From assembly GCA_021234155.1 (NCBI GenBank), contig JAJEKV010000068.1:62001-126000 (forward strand): a DNA stretch of 64,000 nucleotides, in the 5' to 3' direction. The position numbers and the translations under genes are program-made. Shown piece after piece: positions 1-10,150 of this stretch (positions are counted from its first letter, which is position 1; every line of letters begins with the position of its first letter). This DNA is from Isoetes taiwanensis (lineage: Eukaryota; Streptophyta; Lycopodiopsida; Isoetales; Isoetaceae). The notes under the pieces are model-generated. The model was not told the origin of the DNA and did no database searches. It was given only the letters and a program-made list of their open reading frames with translations.

Positions 1-1
1 A

Positions 2-744
2 ACAGAGGCAAATGTGCACCTATTGTATGACAAGGCCATCTTGACTCCAAAGAATGAAGACACGCTGAGAATCAACAATAAGATCCTTCTAAGGTTGAAT
101 GACAACTCGATATGTACACGAGTATAGATGCCGTCATTGCAGAAGGCGAAGATGCTACAAGGGATTTCCCAATTGAGTTCATCAACCACCTGACTCCTTC
201 TGGCATGCCACCGCATAAGTTACACATCAAGGATGGTGCCATCATCATCCTACTCAGAAACATGAACCCAAAGGCCGGTCTCTGCAATGGCACCCGCCTC
301 CATGTAATCAAAGCGCACCCAAGAATCATAGATGCAGAAATAATCACTGGCACCTACAAAGGAAAACGGGTCCTCATACCAAGGATAACACTGGAGCCAT
401 CAGATAACGACCTCCTCCCCTTCAAGCGAAGGCAGTTCCCCGTGCGACTTGCATTCTCGATGACCATAAACAAGCCGCAAGGACAGTCAATGACCTCCGT
501 TGGCATCTACCTACCAACTCCAGTATTCGCACACGGCCAGCTCTATGTCGCATTCTCAAGGTGCACTACACAACACGGAGTGAAGGTATACATTCAAGAA
601 ACCTCAAGACAAGGAGCACTGAACCATCATTCAATTAATTTAAGAATATGTCTTAATTTTGGGAGTTTTTTTTCGCGCAGCTTCCGTCGCTTTTTGGCAT
701 TTTTTTCTTCCGCCGCTTCTCGTCCGCGCCCATCACTTTCTTGA
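2..744 (+). pseudogene. Helitron helicase (Pif1-like), C-terminal part, frameshifted
   Basis: Encodes the end of the SF1B Pif1-like helicase domain of a RepHel protein, which would unwind DNA during rolling-circle transposition. From base 2 the frame reads LYDKAILTPKNEDTLRINNK, typical of the segment before motif V. A stop follows near 108, and the homology continues from ATG at 112 in another frame, so there is an indel at about 105-112. The second frame carries PPHKLHIKDGAIIILLRNMN, LCNGTRLHVI, GKRVLIPRI, then motif V (FSMTINKPQGQS) and motif VI (QLYVAFSRCT). Homology fades after about 600 and the frame stays open to a stop at 742-744. The frameshift and the T-rich tail make it a decaying copy. 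The family call is secure; activity is unlikely. Confidence 0.9.
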
Positions 745-882
745 AAACTTCCCCCCCTTCTTCTTCGGCTTTTTCTTTTTCCTCACACTCCCCTTTTTCA
801 GTTTTTTATACGCCCAATTTTTTTCTTCAGTTTTCCTTCCTTCTCTTTCTCTGCATCCCGCCCTTCGTCCAGCGGCGCCTTC

Positions 883-1062
883 GGGCTATGGCGCTGTTTT
901 TTCATGCTATGGTGCCGTTTCTTCAAGATATCGCGTCGTTTCTTCAAGCTATGGCGCCGTTTTTTCATGCTATGGTGCCGTTTCTTCAAGCTATGGTGCT
1001 GTTTCTTCCGGCTATGGCGCCTGTTCTTCAGGCTATGGCCTCTTCAGGCTATGGCGCCTGCT
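883..1062 (+). repeat. 21-bp tandem repeat, about 8 units
   Basis: Units resemble GCTATGGCGCCGTTTCTTCAA with 1-4 changes each; one unit is shortened near 1040. Because 21 is a multiple of 3, open frames run through it on both strands and give repetitive peptides (YGAVSS on plus). This is a minisatellite inside the Helitron, not evidence of a protein. Confidence 0.8.
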
Positions 1063-1409
1063 TAGGCCATTTCGAGGATGACTTCCATTACGTTGACCTA
1101 AGGTGCGACTTATTCGATATGGAGGTAATAACGGAGATGGGATACAAAGGAGATGGTCCAAGTGTTGTCCTTGGCTTGTTTAGCCATAGATTAAGTAACT
1201 TAGTTTCTTTAGAGGCTTGTGCGACTCTTATCTACCGCCGGATCACGGGATCTGACGGCTCTATCCTATTTGATTGCAAAAGGCGGGCGGTTCTTAGCTA
1301 TTTTGGATGCAAGGCAATCGATTATTGTGCATGCCTTTTCTTTGGTTCTTATCTACAAGATTTATTGCTGCTTTCACTTCTACATTATTGAATTTGGCTT
1401 TGTGATCTC

Positions 1410-3150
1410 TTATGGGGAAAGGGTAAAAAGAAAAAGGGAGGAGGAAAGAGAGGTTGAAGGTGCAAAAAGGCACGGGGAAAGGGAAAAAGAAAGGGAAAAT
1501 GGTGGGATAAGAGAGAGAAAAATGAATGGGAAAAGGAAAGGAAAAGAAAAAATCAAAAGGGAGGGGGGAAGGGAACCTGAGAAAAGGGCACGAGGAAAGG
1601 GGAAGAGGTAAAGGGGAAAAGGGACGGGGATATGGCATAGGAGAAAGGGAAAGAGTGGGGAAAAGGGTCAAGAATGGGAAAAGGAAGGGAAAAAAAAAGA
1701 GCATGGGAAAAGAAAGGAAAAAGAGCATGGGAAAAAGGAGAAAAGGGAAAAGGGTGAGGAAAGAAGAAAAAGGGAAGGAAAAATGGCATGGAAAAGGAAA
1801 AGTGAGAGGGAAAGGGAAGGAAAAGGGCACGGAAAAAAGAAAAAGTGAAGGGGTTGGGAAAAAATGAGGAAAAGGCGGGGAAAAGGGAACAGGGAGAAGG
1901 GAAGGGAAAAGGGCATGAAAAAAGGGGAAGAAAGCGAAAAAAGAAAAAGGAGGGGCAAAGGAGGAAATGGAACCTGGAAAAATGGCATTAGACAAAGGAA
2001 ATGAGAAAAGGTAAGGGGAAAGGGCACGAGAACAAAAGGAAGAGGAAAAGGGTGAAGAAAGGGAAAAAGGAAATAAAAAAAAAGACATGGAAAAAAGAAA
2101 AAAGGGGAGAGGGAAAGGGTGGGAAAAAAAATAGGAAAAGCAGGCATAGAAAAAAGGAAAGAAAAAATGTGGGAAGGACATGGAAAAAAAAGGAAAGGAA
2201 GGGAGAAAGGGTGAAGGAAAGGTAAAAAAAACACAGGTAAAAGAGAAAGAGGGAAAGGATCGGGAAAGGTGTAAAAAAGCGGAAAGGAAAAAAATCCATC
2301 ATGAAAAGGAAAGGGAACAAGGCCGAGAAAAGGAAAAGAGGGAAAGGGTCGGGAAAAGGAGAAAAAAGGGAGGGAAGGGGGAAAGGAAGAAGGGTGAGGA
2401 GCAATGAATTGAAAAAAGGGGAAGAGGAAAAAGGGGAAAAAGGCCGGGAAAAAAATGAAGAGAAAAGAGTGAGGAAAAGATGAAACATATCTCAGGAGAA
2501 GAGGAAAAAGTGGAAAAGGAAAAAGGAGGAGAGGGTGGGGAAAGGAGGAAAATGGGAACATAAAAGGTAAAGAAAAGGGAATGGAAAGAGGCATAGGGAA
2601 AGAGAAAAGGAAAAAGAAGGAAGAAAATAAAGGGAAGAAAGGCACGAGGAAAAGCGAAAGGGTGGTGAAAGAATGAAAACGAAAGGGAAAGGAAAAAGGA
2701 AGGCGGAGAAGGCAAGGAAAAATGGGCAAGAGGAAAAGGGGAGAGGGAAATGGGAAAAGAGAAGCGGAAAAGGGCAAGGGATAAAGAGGAAGAGGATGGG
2801 TTAAGGAAGAAAAAGGGCACATGAAAAGGTGGGAAAAAGCAAACGAAAAAAGGGCATGAGAAAAGGGAAAGTGGAAAGTAAAAGAAAAAAGGAAGGGAAA
2901 AATGAGAAGGACGGAGAAAGGATGAAAGGGAAGGGAAAAAATCAATCAGGAAAAAAAAGGAAGGAAAAAGGGAAAAGGAAAGGGAAGGAACTAGAAGGAA
3001 AAGGGGTTAAAAAGGAAAAAAAAAAGGGAAAAAAAAGATGTATAGGAAACATAAGAAAAAAAGGGAAAAGGAAAAAGGAAAGTGTGTAGAGAAATGAGGG
3101 AAAAGGAAAACGCGGAATAGAGCAAAAGGCAAAGGGAAAAGGAAGGGTTC
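1410..3150 (+). repeat. Very long polypurine tract (about 1.7 kb)
   Basis: The plus strand is almost all A and G, built of loosely repeated blocks such as GGGAAAAGGGCATGGGAAAA; pyrimidines are rare and often occur as the CAT of ATG words. Many frames lack stops, producing long meaningless peptides (Lys/Gly/Glu-rich on plus, Phe/Pro/Ser-rich on minus). It lies between the Helitron helicase and the Helitron 3' hairpin. Such tracts can form triplex or H-DNA. Confidence 0.9.
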
Positions 3151-3265
3151 GAATGCACAAAAGCCTCTTAAAGCTCAGCAATGCTGGACTTGGTTTCTAT
3201 TATATTAGATTTATGAAAATGAGTCTGAGCTGAATAGGTTTTCGTCCACACAGATTCCCAACTTA

Positions 3266-3295
3266 TGCCCAGCAACGCTGGGCACCATTACTAGT
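3266..3295 (+). mobile_element. Helitron 3' terminus (hairpin + CTAG|T)
   Basis: Stem TGCCCAGC (3266-3273), loop AAC, stem GCTGGGCA (3277-3284), spacer CCATTA, terminal CTAG at 3291-3294, then host T. This is the classic Helitron end: a short hairpin about 6 bp before CTRR, inserted before T. Confidence 0.9.
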
Positions 3296-4287
3296 TTTTA
3301 TAGAACCTTGGAGTTGTTTGGAGTCTTTGATGTGCATAACAGGACTGAATCCGCTGTGAATTCGTTTTACAACAGGTTTCTTCATAAGTTAAATTGCTTG
3401 TTGGAGTAGATTATCATGGAATTATGACAAAATGTTCTCTGTGGTTGCTAAATTGTGACAAAATGTTCTTTCTGGTCTGCTAAATTGTAAACTGCTACTG
3501 CTTTAGTTCTTTGGAAGGTCTTGGTAGAGTTATTAAACTAGAGCACATGCAAATGAAAATCAGCTATTGCAACTATGGAAACTAGCGAGAAACGTCTGCA
3601 GCCAAAGAAATTGGAGCCAAGCTTAGTAAGAAGCTGCCCGGCCGTGCAGATGAGGATAACTGGAGATGCAGTATGAGCTTTATTTGTTGTCGACAGTTTA
3701 TGAAATCGCGCCTGGGGCGATTTCACTTTTGTCACAATTTTCTTTTCAAAGCATTTTAGAGCATTTTAGAGGACGTCTTTTTTATTAATTGTATAGATAT
3801 CTAGCTCTATTTGCCTAAAATATCATAACTCCAAATTTAAGATTGTTAAAATTATGTGAATATTTGGCGTAATTTTATTTTTACATATTGTTATATATGC
3901 TTGATTTCGATAAGTAAATGATTTTTTTTTTTTATGTGATGTCAATAAAAAAATTGTTATTTCAAGTATATTTGTTGTTTTAATGCTATACGATCTATCA
4001 AGAAAACAAGTCCTTCCTGTGCCTTATTTAAAGTAAATACAAATAATTAACCAAATATGCAACATACACTACACTTTTTTAAATGCAAAAAATAGAATTA
4101 AAAAACACTAGATGCTTTAAAAATAACGCTTATTTGGCGCGATTTTGGAATAGACATAATCCCAAAATAATTGAATGATGGTTACTGCTAAAAAACAAAA
4201 GGAGGTTCACTCCAAATGTAGTCTACAAAGAAATTCTACGGGATGAAATAGCCCCTTAGTTTCTATAGATTTCTTACATTGTACTAA
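3296..4287. other. AT-rich spacer, no gene seen
   Basis: AT-rich sequence with homopolymer runs (poly-T near 3920). No ORF with recognisable similarity, no RNA gene. It probably belongs to the older Helitron whose 3' end lies at 4431. Confidence 0.5.
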
Positions 4288-4288
4288 T

Positions 4289-4316
4289 ACCCAGCAGCAC
4301 TGGGCACTATAACTAT
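4289..4316 (+). mobile_element. Degenerate Helitron 3' terminus
   Basis: ACCCAG-CAGCA-CTGGGC followed by ACTATAACTATG closely resembles the intact ends, but the loop is altered and the final CTAG|T reads CTAT|G. It looks like a mutated older end of the same family. Confidence 0.6.
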
Positions 4317-4402
4317 GTTTGAATATTTTTTTATTCCAATAATAAAAGCTCACTGCACACATTTCTTATTGCAATAAAAAACATTTACAAACTTCCAACC
4401 AA

Positions 4403-4432
4403 TGCCCAGCAACGCTGGGCACCGTTACTAGT
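4403..4432 (+). mobile_element. Helitron 3' terminus (second intact copy)
   Basis: Stem TGCCCAGC (4403-4410), loop AAC, stem GCTGGGCA (4414-4421), spacer CCGTTA, CTAG 4428-4431, host T 4432. The sequence after the junction (4432-4584) also occurs without the Helitron on the opposite strand at 48855-49007, supporting 4431/4432 as a real insertion boundary. Its 5' end is not identified and may lie before the window. Confidence 0.88.
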
Positions 4433-4584
4433 ATGTTTGATGTTGCATCTAGGTCTGGCATGAACTAAAATGACCTATACCTTATAATAATGAAAGGCCT
4501 ATATGTTTGATGTGGGAGAGCTGAAGAGATTTATATAGTGGTCATATAGTGATCAAGAATGGAAAGTTGCCCCCATAGAAGGTT
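4432..4584 (+). repeat. 153-bp dispersed repeat, inverted copy at 48855-49007
   Basis: Nearly identical to the reverse complement of 48855-49007, including TGCATCTAGGTCTGGCATGA versus TGCATCCAGGTCTGGCATGA. Its left limit is the Helitron junction; the other copy continues beyond that point. Confidence 0.85.
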
Positions 4585-4737
4585 GGTGCCTTATTCCCTC
4601 CCGCTCTCTTATCGACAAAGTTTAAAAGTAAGGTTTCCTCTCTAGAACAAGGTTAGGTTTCCAAGGGTGGCATCCTTTTATGTCTCTAGGGGTTTAGGGG
4701 TTGATAAGTATATTTTTGTGGCCTAAGGTGGTGGTAT

Positions 4738-5656
4738 GAGTTTTTCGCATAAGCGACGCGAAAAAAAAAATTAAAATTTTCGTGTAAGCGAAACTGAAGG
4801 TTTCGCTTAGGCGAATTTTGTTTATCCAGCTGGCGAGGGAAAATATGAAAAATACGTATTTTACCTAAAAATACGTATTTTTGAACTTTATACGTCTAGA
4901 AAAATAATTTCGTACGTATAGAACCTATCCCTGGGATCGATAGAACTTAGCCTGCCGGTTAAAGGGGTTCACCTCCCTTGCTTGCCCGTTACCTCAAATA
5001 AACAGGGCTTGCCCCTCTGGGCTCTCGTGTTTATTTGAGATAATGGGCTCACATGGGATGTGAATAGGTGAAAATAGAGTTACCCTTCTATGGATCGTGG
5101 CAACATCATGACTGCCGGTGATTCTACGGGATGGAATCAACAACAGTTGGGATTGGCAGAATTGTGATCTATGCCTTCAAATTCTATTGGTGGACATTTT
5201 AACCTAAAAAAACCCTTCTTTCCCTCCTTTTCTCTCGCATCGGCGCTCTGAGGTCTTTGTAATGCTACCCCCACTGCATCCAGCCCCGAACCCAGTCCAT
5301 TAGTAGCGCAGGATAAGAATAGCGCATGGCTGCTTACTGCAAGGATCGACTGCCCATGATCGTTGCCTTGCATATTCTTCATCCAGAGACACGGGTCCCT
5401 TTCCAATGGCCTTCAGAAGGCCTTCATCTTGACAGACCCTTCCCCTTTTTATTTTCTTTGTGCTTTCTAAGATATTGTAGTCATATTTTGTCTCTAGAAC
5501 TGCATGTCGTTTTAAGCTTTCTATTCTTTCCATGTTCGGTATCTCTCTCTTGATGCTTTATTCTGTTTCTAAAACAAGCATAGCCATTGTTCTCTATTAT
5601 ACACTCTAAGTTTAGATTCATTTTTTTTGTGTTGCGCAATGGTGGATCGATGCGCA
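4738..5656 (+). repeat. Dispersed repeat, uninterrupted copy
   Basis: Begins in TTTCGCGTAAGCGAAAC-type palindromes, runs through duplicated ACGTATTTT words and the block CCTATCCCTGGGATCGATAG, and ends near TGGTGGATCGATGCG. The left part (to about 5391) matches 26411-27066; the right part (from about 5392) matches 31258-31521. Here the halves are continuous; in the other copy they are separated by about 4.2 kb. Short open frames inside are shared by both copies but match nothing I recognise. Confidence 0.85.
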
Positions 5657-5998
5657 GTGGTGGATCATGATTTACAAGATGGAAGAATTAGAATTCCTAG
5701 GAAAAATCATATTTGCAAAATAATATGAGAATGTTAAAGACTTTGAGAATAAACATGATCCCTTTACATTCGGCTCCACATTATATTTGGTAATAGAAGC
5801 TTTCTATATTTTTTATAAATTTTTCCTTATATGTATACTCATGGAGGACAACATATTGTGAGTATGTAGACAAATTCTTTATCATGGAGGTATAATAGAA
5901 CTTCAAAAAAAGTGTACGAATGAACCCATTTGGGTTCATCAAAGGACAACTCTAGTGTTAAATATACATTTTAATTATGTTTAAAACTACTTTTACAG
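5657..5998. other. AT-rich segment before the spliced gene
   Basis: AT-rich, with no convincing coding frame. It ends in a pyrimidine-rich stretch and TTTTACAG (acceptor at 5997-5998), so it may contain the preceding intron and perhaps an unrecognised upstream exon of the gene that follows. Confidence 0.4.
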
Positions 5999-6737
5999 GG
6001 TTTTTAAATCTAGATTTATTGATGATATCGCCAAGGATAAAATTACGACATGTCCTCCACAATTAGAGGACAATCGTCAGGCATGGGAACAACTTTGGAG
6101 AGAGGGACAGAGGAAGAAACGGGGTGAGAGAGTAGAATATGCTCAACAATGTTATGCGCAAACGTGAGTTTAATTAACTTCTTTTGATGTAAATTTATGC
6201 TTAGTCTATAATATAGTTAAAATCTATTGGATTTTTATTCTTTTATTTATAGGCAAAGGGAAGTTAACAAGGGCAATCCGGCGGGGAGTGGAGGCAAAGT
6301 CACATTTCGTACTCGATTTGTACGTGTGAGCAAAATTCCTATCTTGTATCAATTTATGTATGTACTTACACTTTTTTCTCATTTAATAATATGAAATGTA
6401 CGATCGACCTCCGTCGGAAGAGGAATCTCGTCTTAGTAGTACTCTCAACTTCTGCAAGATGCAAAAGCATCTTGCAAGGCATGACATTTGGCCAGTAGAG
6501 GAGCGACATCGAAAGGTAATTTTTCTAGATTATGAAATTAGTAACGAATTCATAATTTAATTTTATGTCATTTTTTCTGTATAGGTCATTGAACAATTGC
6601 TTCTTCTGCATGATATGGAAGTACAAACTGATAATGAAGATCTACCTAATAACGTTGAACAAGATGATATTTATGCACATCAAAATTATGATGATGAACA
6701 TGATGGTACTGGTGCAGCAGGTAGCTATGCCTGCTAA
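5999..6737 (+). CDS. Four-exon gene of unknown function, C-terminal part
   Basis: Four coding blocks fit a spliced gene. Exon 5999-6163 follows TTTTACAG and ends before GTGAGT; it reads DNRQAWEQLWREGQRKKRGE and on to YAQQCYAQ. Exon 6253 to about 6325 follows TTTATAG, keeps phase, and reads KGNPAGSGGKVTFRTRF before GTGAGC. Exon 6399-6515 reads YDRPPSEEESRLSSTLNFCK and HLARHDIWPVEERHRK before GTAATT; its acceptor is not clear and may be mutated. Exon 6585-6737 follows CTGTATAG, reads VIEQLLLLHDMEVQTDNED, then an acidic Asp/Asn/His-rich tail, and stops with TAA at 6735-6737. The basic linker followed by a GS-rich, TFRTRF block faintly recalls the plant En/Spm-associated Transposase_24 family, but this is a guess. 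The start is missing. Coding quality is good and decay is limited to the unclear third acceptor. Confidence 0.5.
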
Positions 6738-6839
6738 AACAGTATTGTATTTCTTTTGAATTAATAACAATTTTCTTTTTGTTATGTCTTACTTTGTTAT
6801 TATATAAAGAGAATCCGAAAAAAAAGTGCATAAAAGTTC

Positions 6840-7080
6840 GTCCAAATTTTTTTTTGTAACGGTTTATGAACTTGCAATGCGTTGCAAGGTAATTTTTTTT
6901 TTTTAATATTTTTATTTGAAATGTGTTTCAATTTTGAAACGCGTTTTTGTTTTAATTCTTTTGAAACGCATTGCAAACTGTGGTCGCGTTTCAAACTTGT
7001 TATGCGTTACAAATTCGTTATGCGTTTCAATTGACCCCATCATTCGTGACGCGTATCAAATCAACATTGTAACGCTTTTA
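6840..7080. repeat. Short-motif repeat cluster (GAAACGC / GCGTTTC words)
   Basis: Repeated words such as TTGAAACGC, GCGTTTCAA and TGCGTTGCAA in both orientations, able to form several small hairpins. Organisation resembles the palindromic element near 23270 but with a different motif. No coding signal. Confidence 0.55.
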
Positions 7081-7270
7081 ATGTGTTCAATCCAGCCCTA
7101 GATCCAGCGGTTGCAATCTGTTTGGCCCTAGATCTAATGGCCCACGTCGACTTTTTGATCGAACGGATGAATAGCCCACGTCGACTTTTTGATCGAAGGG
7201 ATGAATAGAAAAAAACGGGCCGAAGTTTTTCCTGTTTAGATTGGAAGCTCTACTTTTTAGCTATGGTGGC
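7081..7270 (+). mobile_element. Helitron 5'-subterminal-like sequence
   Basis: CCAGCCCTAGATCC followed by GCGG and, about 140 bp on, AGCTATGGTGGCATGGGGTTTGGAGATGG match in order the start of the Helitron at 40552 (CCAGCCCTAGATCCGACGG and GGTTTGGAGATGG near 40740). This suggests a related element starting just upstream, but no clear TC end could be fixed. Confidence 0.5.
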
Positions 7271-7416
7271 ATGGGGTTTGGAGATGGCCGCAGTGGCGTC
7301 TGTTAGGTCTGATATGGTTGATGCAAACATTACGGCACATGATTATCATATTTCTCTGCTTCAAGCTGTGGCTTTAAAAAAAATTCAGTGATACTAATAG
7401 TTCTTCTGTCAATTAC

Positions 7417-7660
7417 GAGCAGTATGTGCTATCTAATGGCTTCCTCAAGATGCAGGCTTCCAATTCTTCTCATATTGTTAAGGTATTTGGTCTTACCAAA
7501 GGCAGGCAAAATATTATCCTAGAGTTTATGCAGAACGACTTGAGAAAGCTGATAACAGAAAGAATGAAAATCAAAATCCTCGATTTTCAAAGCTGGAACA
7601 CGACAATGATGTTGTTCACCACGAGTTAAAGTCTCAGAATGTGTTGGTAAGCACCAGGGA
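7417..7660 (+). pseudogene. Protein-kinase fragment, probably captured
   Basis: The frame from about 7426 reads SSHIVKVFGLTKGRQNIILE and FMQNDLRKLITER, fitting kinase subdomains IV-V (the HxNIV...L..EFM.xDL pattern). About 30 bp downstream another frame reads HHELKSQNVLV, matching the catalytic-loop HRDLKxxN with substitutions (RD to HE). The frames differ and the rest of the kinase is missing, so this is a decayed piece. It follows a Helitron-like 5' region, so exon capture is likely. Subfamily is not clear. Confidence 0.5.
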
Positions 7661-7949
7661 TGATAAAGTCATATTCTACTATCATGCATGTTTTAACTTA
7701 TGTATTTTGTGGGATGCAGAAGGTGCCCTACCATTAACATGAGCAATAAGAATGAAGGTTGCGCTCTTTACTACACAAGGTTTAAAATGTCTATTATTCT
7801 TTTGGATCATGTTAGTAGTTCTTACTTTTTCTGATTTGAAGAACTACAAGCAAATGAGTTTTTATGTATGCAGATGCAAGCTATCTATGGTTCGTCCCCG
7901 CGCTCTGTTGCTCTGGCTGTCATCTGCCCGAGGCCAGCTAGATTTAAAG

Positions 7950-8086
7950 TGCGAAATGCACTGAAGTGCAGACAATCAAAGCGAAAGCAGAGAAGCTTTG
8001 GGCTAAAGCGGAGAATGATGGTTTGAAAAATGATCTTTGCAGGCAGAGCTTGGAGAAGCACAGACCTTTGAATGAAGCTTGGTGAA
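7950..8086 (+). pseudogene. Short coiled-coil-like exon fragment
   Basis: One frame reads EVQTIKAKAEKLWAKAENDG then LKNDLCRQSLEKHRPLNEAW, charged and helix-prone, without stops, before a stop near 8084. It looks like a piece of a real exon carried with the kinase-like fragment. No family recognised. Confidence 0.35.
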
Positions 8087-9333
8087 GCACTTCATACCAA
8101 GAGCTTGCACAGTACAACTTGCTCAATGTAAGGCCAATCTATCTGTGTTTTTTATGTTGGCTGCCTTAGGACATTGCAACTTGAGAGAAGATGTCATATA
8201 GGTAAGAGCAGAGCTCAGCATTTTTCTATTTTTGCAGGGACCTCTCTAATTACGATAACGTTTCTTGCAAGGATCTTGCTGATTGTAGAGATCCCAAGCT
8301 TGAAGAGAGGCAGATTTTCCACTCTAGGGCTGTCAAAGCTGGAGTGTAAATTGAGCCCACCATTTTCTGAAAGCCATTAGGAGGTTGTTCGGATGTCTCA
8401 TCCATCTGTTGCAGATCCTGGAACTGTTCCACAATTATAGATAAACAAAGAAGGGATGATGTTGATGTGCAAGAAAGACATTTGAAAATCTTAGAACAGA
8501 GAAAGTAATCACAGGAGTAGCAGAGGCATTAAAGGAAGATGTTAATATTGATGTCGAAGCTATCCCAGAGCACTTGCTTTTTAAATGCACAAATCTGTTG
8601 GAGCAGAATACAGACCTCCTATGCTACCTCACATTGTGCAGTTTGTAGGTCTTTCTTTAACATACTACTCACACTATATAATTTATAACTTCATGCCAGG
8701 ATATGTTGATAATGTATGTGGTTCTACTATAAGAATTGATGGACCATTTGAAGAACGAATTGGTACGCCAAATAAATACCATAGAATTTTCTACTTTTAA
8801 TGTTGTTTAAGAAAAACAGCCCAGCTCTTGCTGCTGAGAATAGAGTGGTTCTTAAAACAACATAATTTAGATCCCCTTGAGTGCACTTTAAGTTGCTCAT
8901 CTGGCCAAAGAGCTGTTGATCTTTCTCGGAAGACAAGATTATGCAGGTTTCGAGAAATGCTAGCGCTGCTTCTGAGGTTTTGGAAATCAGATATCATTTC
9001 CTTCTGTGCTACTAAAAACTAGGACGCAACCGTGTGCATCTATAAAGTTATCATTGTGTTCTAACAACCCAGTCCAAGACGACTAAGACAAGGAGGTTAA
9101 TATGTTTGTTCGTAAGAAATTTCTGAAAAACGTGCCTGCCATATTTATACCTATCTGCATTGATAAGCTAATCAAAGCAAAAAATTCCCAAGCCGATCCA
9201 TAGCGTTTCTTCAAAAAGCTACCTTAAAAATATTCCAGAATTTTGTACAGAACTACCCAGATAGCTCACCCAATAACTTTTTCTTTTTGTAATATAACAT
9301 CACATCAGAATTACACAGGTGATATGATTGTCA
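8087..9333. other. No supported gene; possible decayed exon pieces
   Basis: Short gene-like stretches occur, for example GVAEALKEDVNIDVEAIPEH near 8515-8575, and 8828-9022 has an open frame. None has start, splice context and similarity together. Probably more captured, decayed host sequence in the same Helitron-like region. Confidence 0.35.
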
Positions 9334-9339
9334 CGTTTT

Positions 9340-9480
9340 CTTAATTTTTATCCAAAATTATCTATTTTCCTTGGTTTCAGAGTGGAAATATTTTATATCA
9401 TAGCGTTTGCTTAATTCTTATTCAAAATTATCTATTTTCCTTGGTTTCGGAGTGGGAACATTTTATATCATGGGCAGCAT
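9340..9480 (+). repeat. 70-bp direct duplication
   Basis: Two tandem copies of a segment with AAAATTATCTATTTTCCTTG; starts at about 9340 and 9410, with a few differences. Confidence 0.75.
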
Positions 9481-9514
9481 TTGTCATCTGCTGGCCTGAT
9501 CATAATAACCTGCC

Positions 9515-9580
9515 TAGATTTTGGCACAACAAAAAATGAGATAGTATAGATTTTGGCACAACAAAAAATGAGATAGTATT
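9515..9580 (+). repeat. 32-bp tandem duplication
   Basis: TAGATTTTGGCACAACAAAA and following bases through GAGATAGTA occur twice with a 32-bp period and almost no divergence, suggesting a recent slip. Confidence 0.85.
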
Positions 9581-9858
9581 CATGGGGTCTGGGTTGCACA
9601 ATGCAGAGGCTTTTGATTAGGGAACAATGACTCCTTTGCTAAACCCGCAAGTGGACATGAGTGCTTGCCATCAATATTTCCTGCTCGAATTCTAAAGAAC
9701 ACTTCGCCCCCTTTTAATGGAATGTAGGCACTTAACTTCCTATTCAATGGAATCTATCTTTGTAATAGGGTATTGATTGAACAAGGTATGTTTTGTAATA
9801 GTGTATTGATTGAGCATGGAGCTGCCTTGCATAAACTATGTTTTCCCATGTTCACAAA

Positions 9859-10150
9859 CACTACAACCCCAACATTTGGTCCACAGCTGAAAACAACAGT
9901 AAAAACACAATACGGGTTGTTTTTTTGAAGATTTGAAAAAAACCTACATGTAGTTATACGGACGTGTGGTTTTTCAAGGATATGCTGTAGTTTTTCTTAA
10001 GGAGCCATGGTTTTTTTTTTTTAAGAATGTGTGGTTTCTTAAGAAGTCGTAGTTTCTTTTTTAAGGATGTGTTGTTTTCTCAGGTTGTATGGTTTTTTGA
10101 AGGGTTGTTTTCTGTAAGGTGTTGTTTTTTAAGGTATTGTTTTCTTGAGA
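9859..10150 (+). mobile_element. CACTA-like left end with subterminal repeats
   Basis: Starts CACTACAACCCCAACATTTG and continues with repeated words like TGTGGTTTTTCAAGG, GTAGTTTCTTTTTTAAGG and TTGTTTTCTGTAAGG. A CACTA-type terminus followed by many short subterminal repeats is characteristic of CACTA DNA transposons. Closely related left ends lie at 44803 and 55582, and an opposite-facing end at 21100. No transposase is adjacent, and no 3-bp target duplication could be matched. Confidence 0.55.

Larger units (their letters stand above)
1..3294 (+). mobile_element. 3' portion of an autonomous-type Helitron
   Basis: The segment starts inside a Helitron helicase and ends at a canonical Helitron 3' terminus, an 8-bp stem with an AAC loop followed by CTAG and a flanking T at 3295. 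The Rep half and the 5' TC end lie before the window. Between helicase and terminus are a 21-bp tandem repeat and a very long polypurine tract. That this is one element is inferred from order and orientation; a nested second Helitron cannot be excluded. Confidence 0.75.

Noticed and set aside
1294-3181. Long ORFs of up to 425 codons, minus strand, Phe/Pro/Ser-rich, resembling membrane proteins
   Set aside because: They lie in a polypurine tract where few stops can occur; several frames are open at once and no domain is present.
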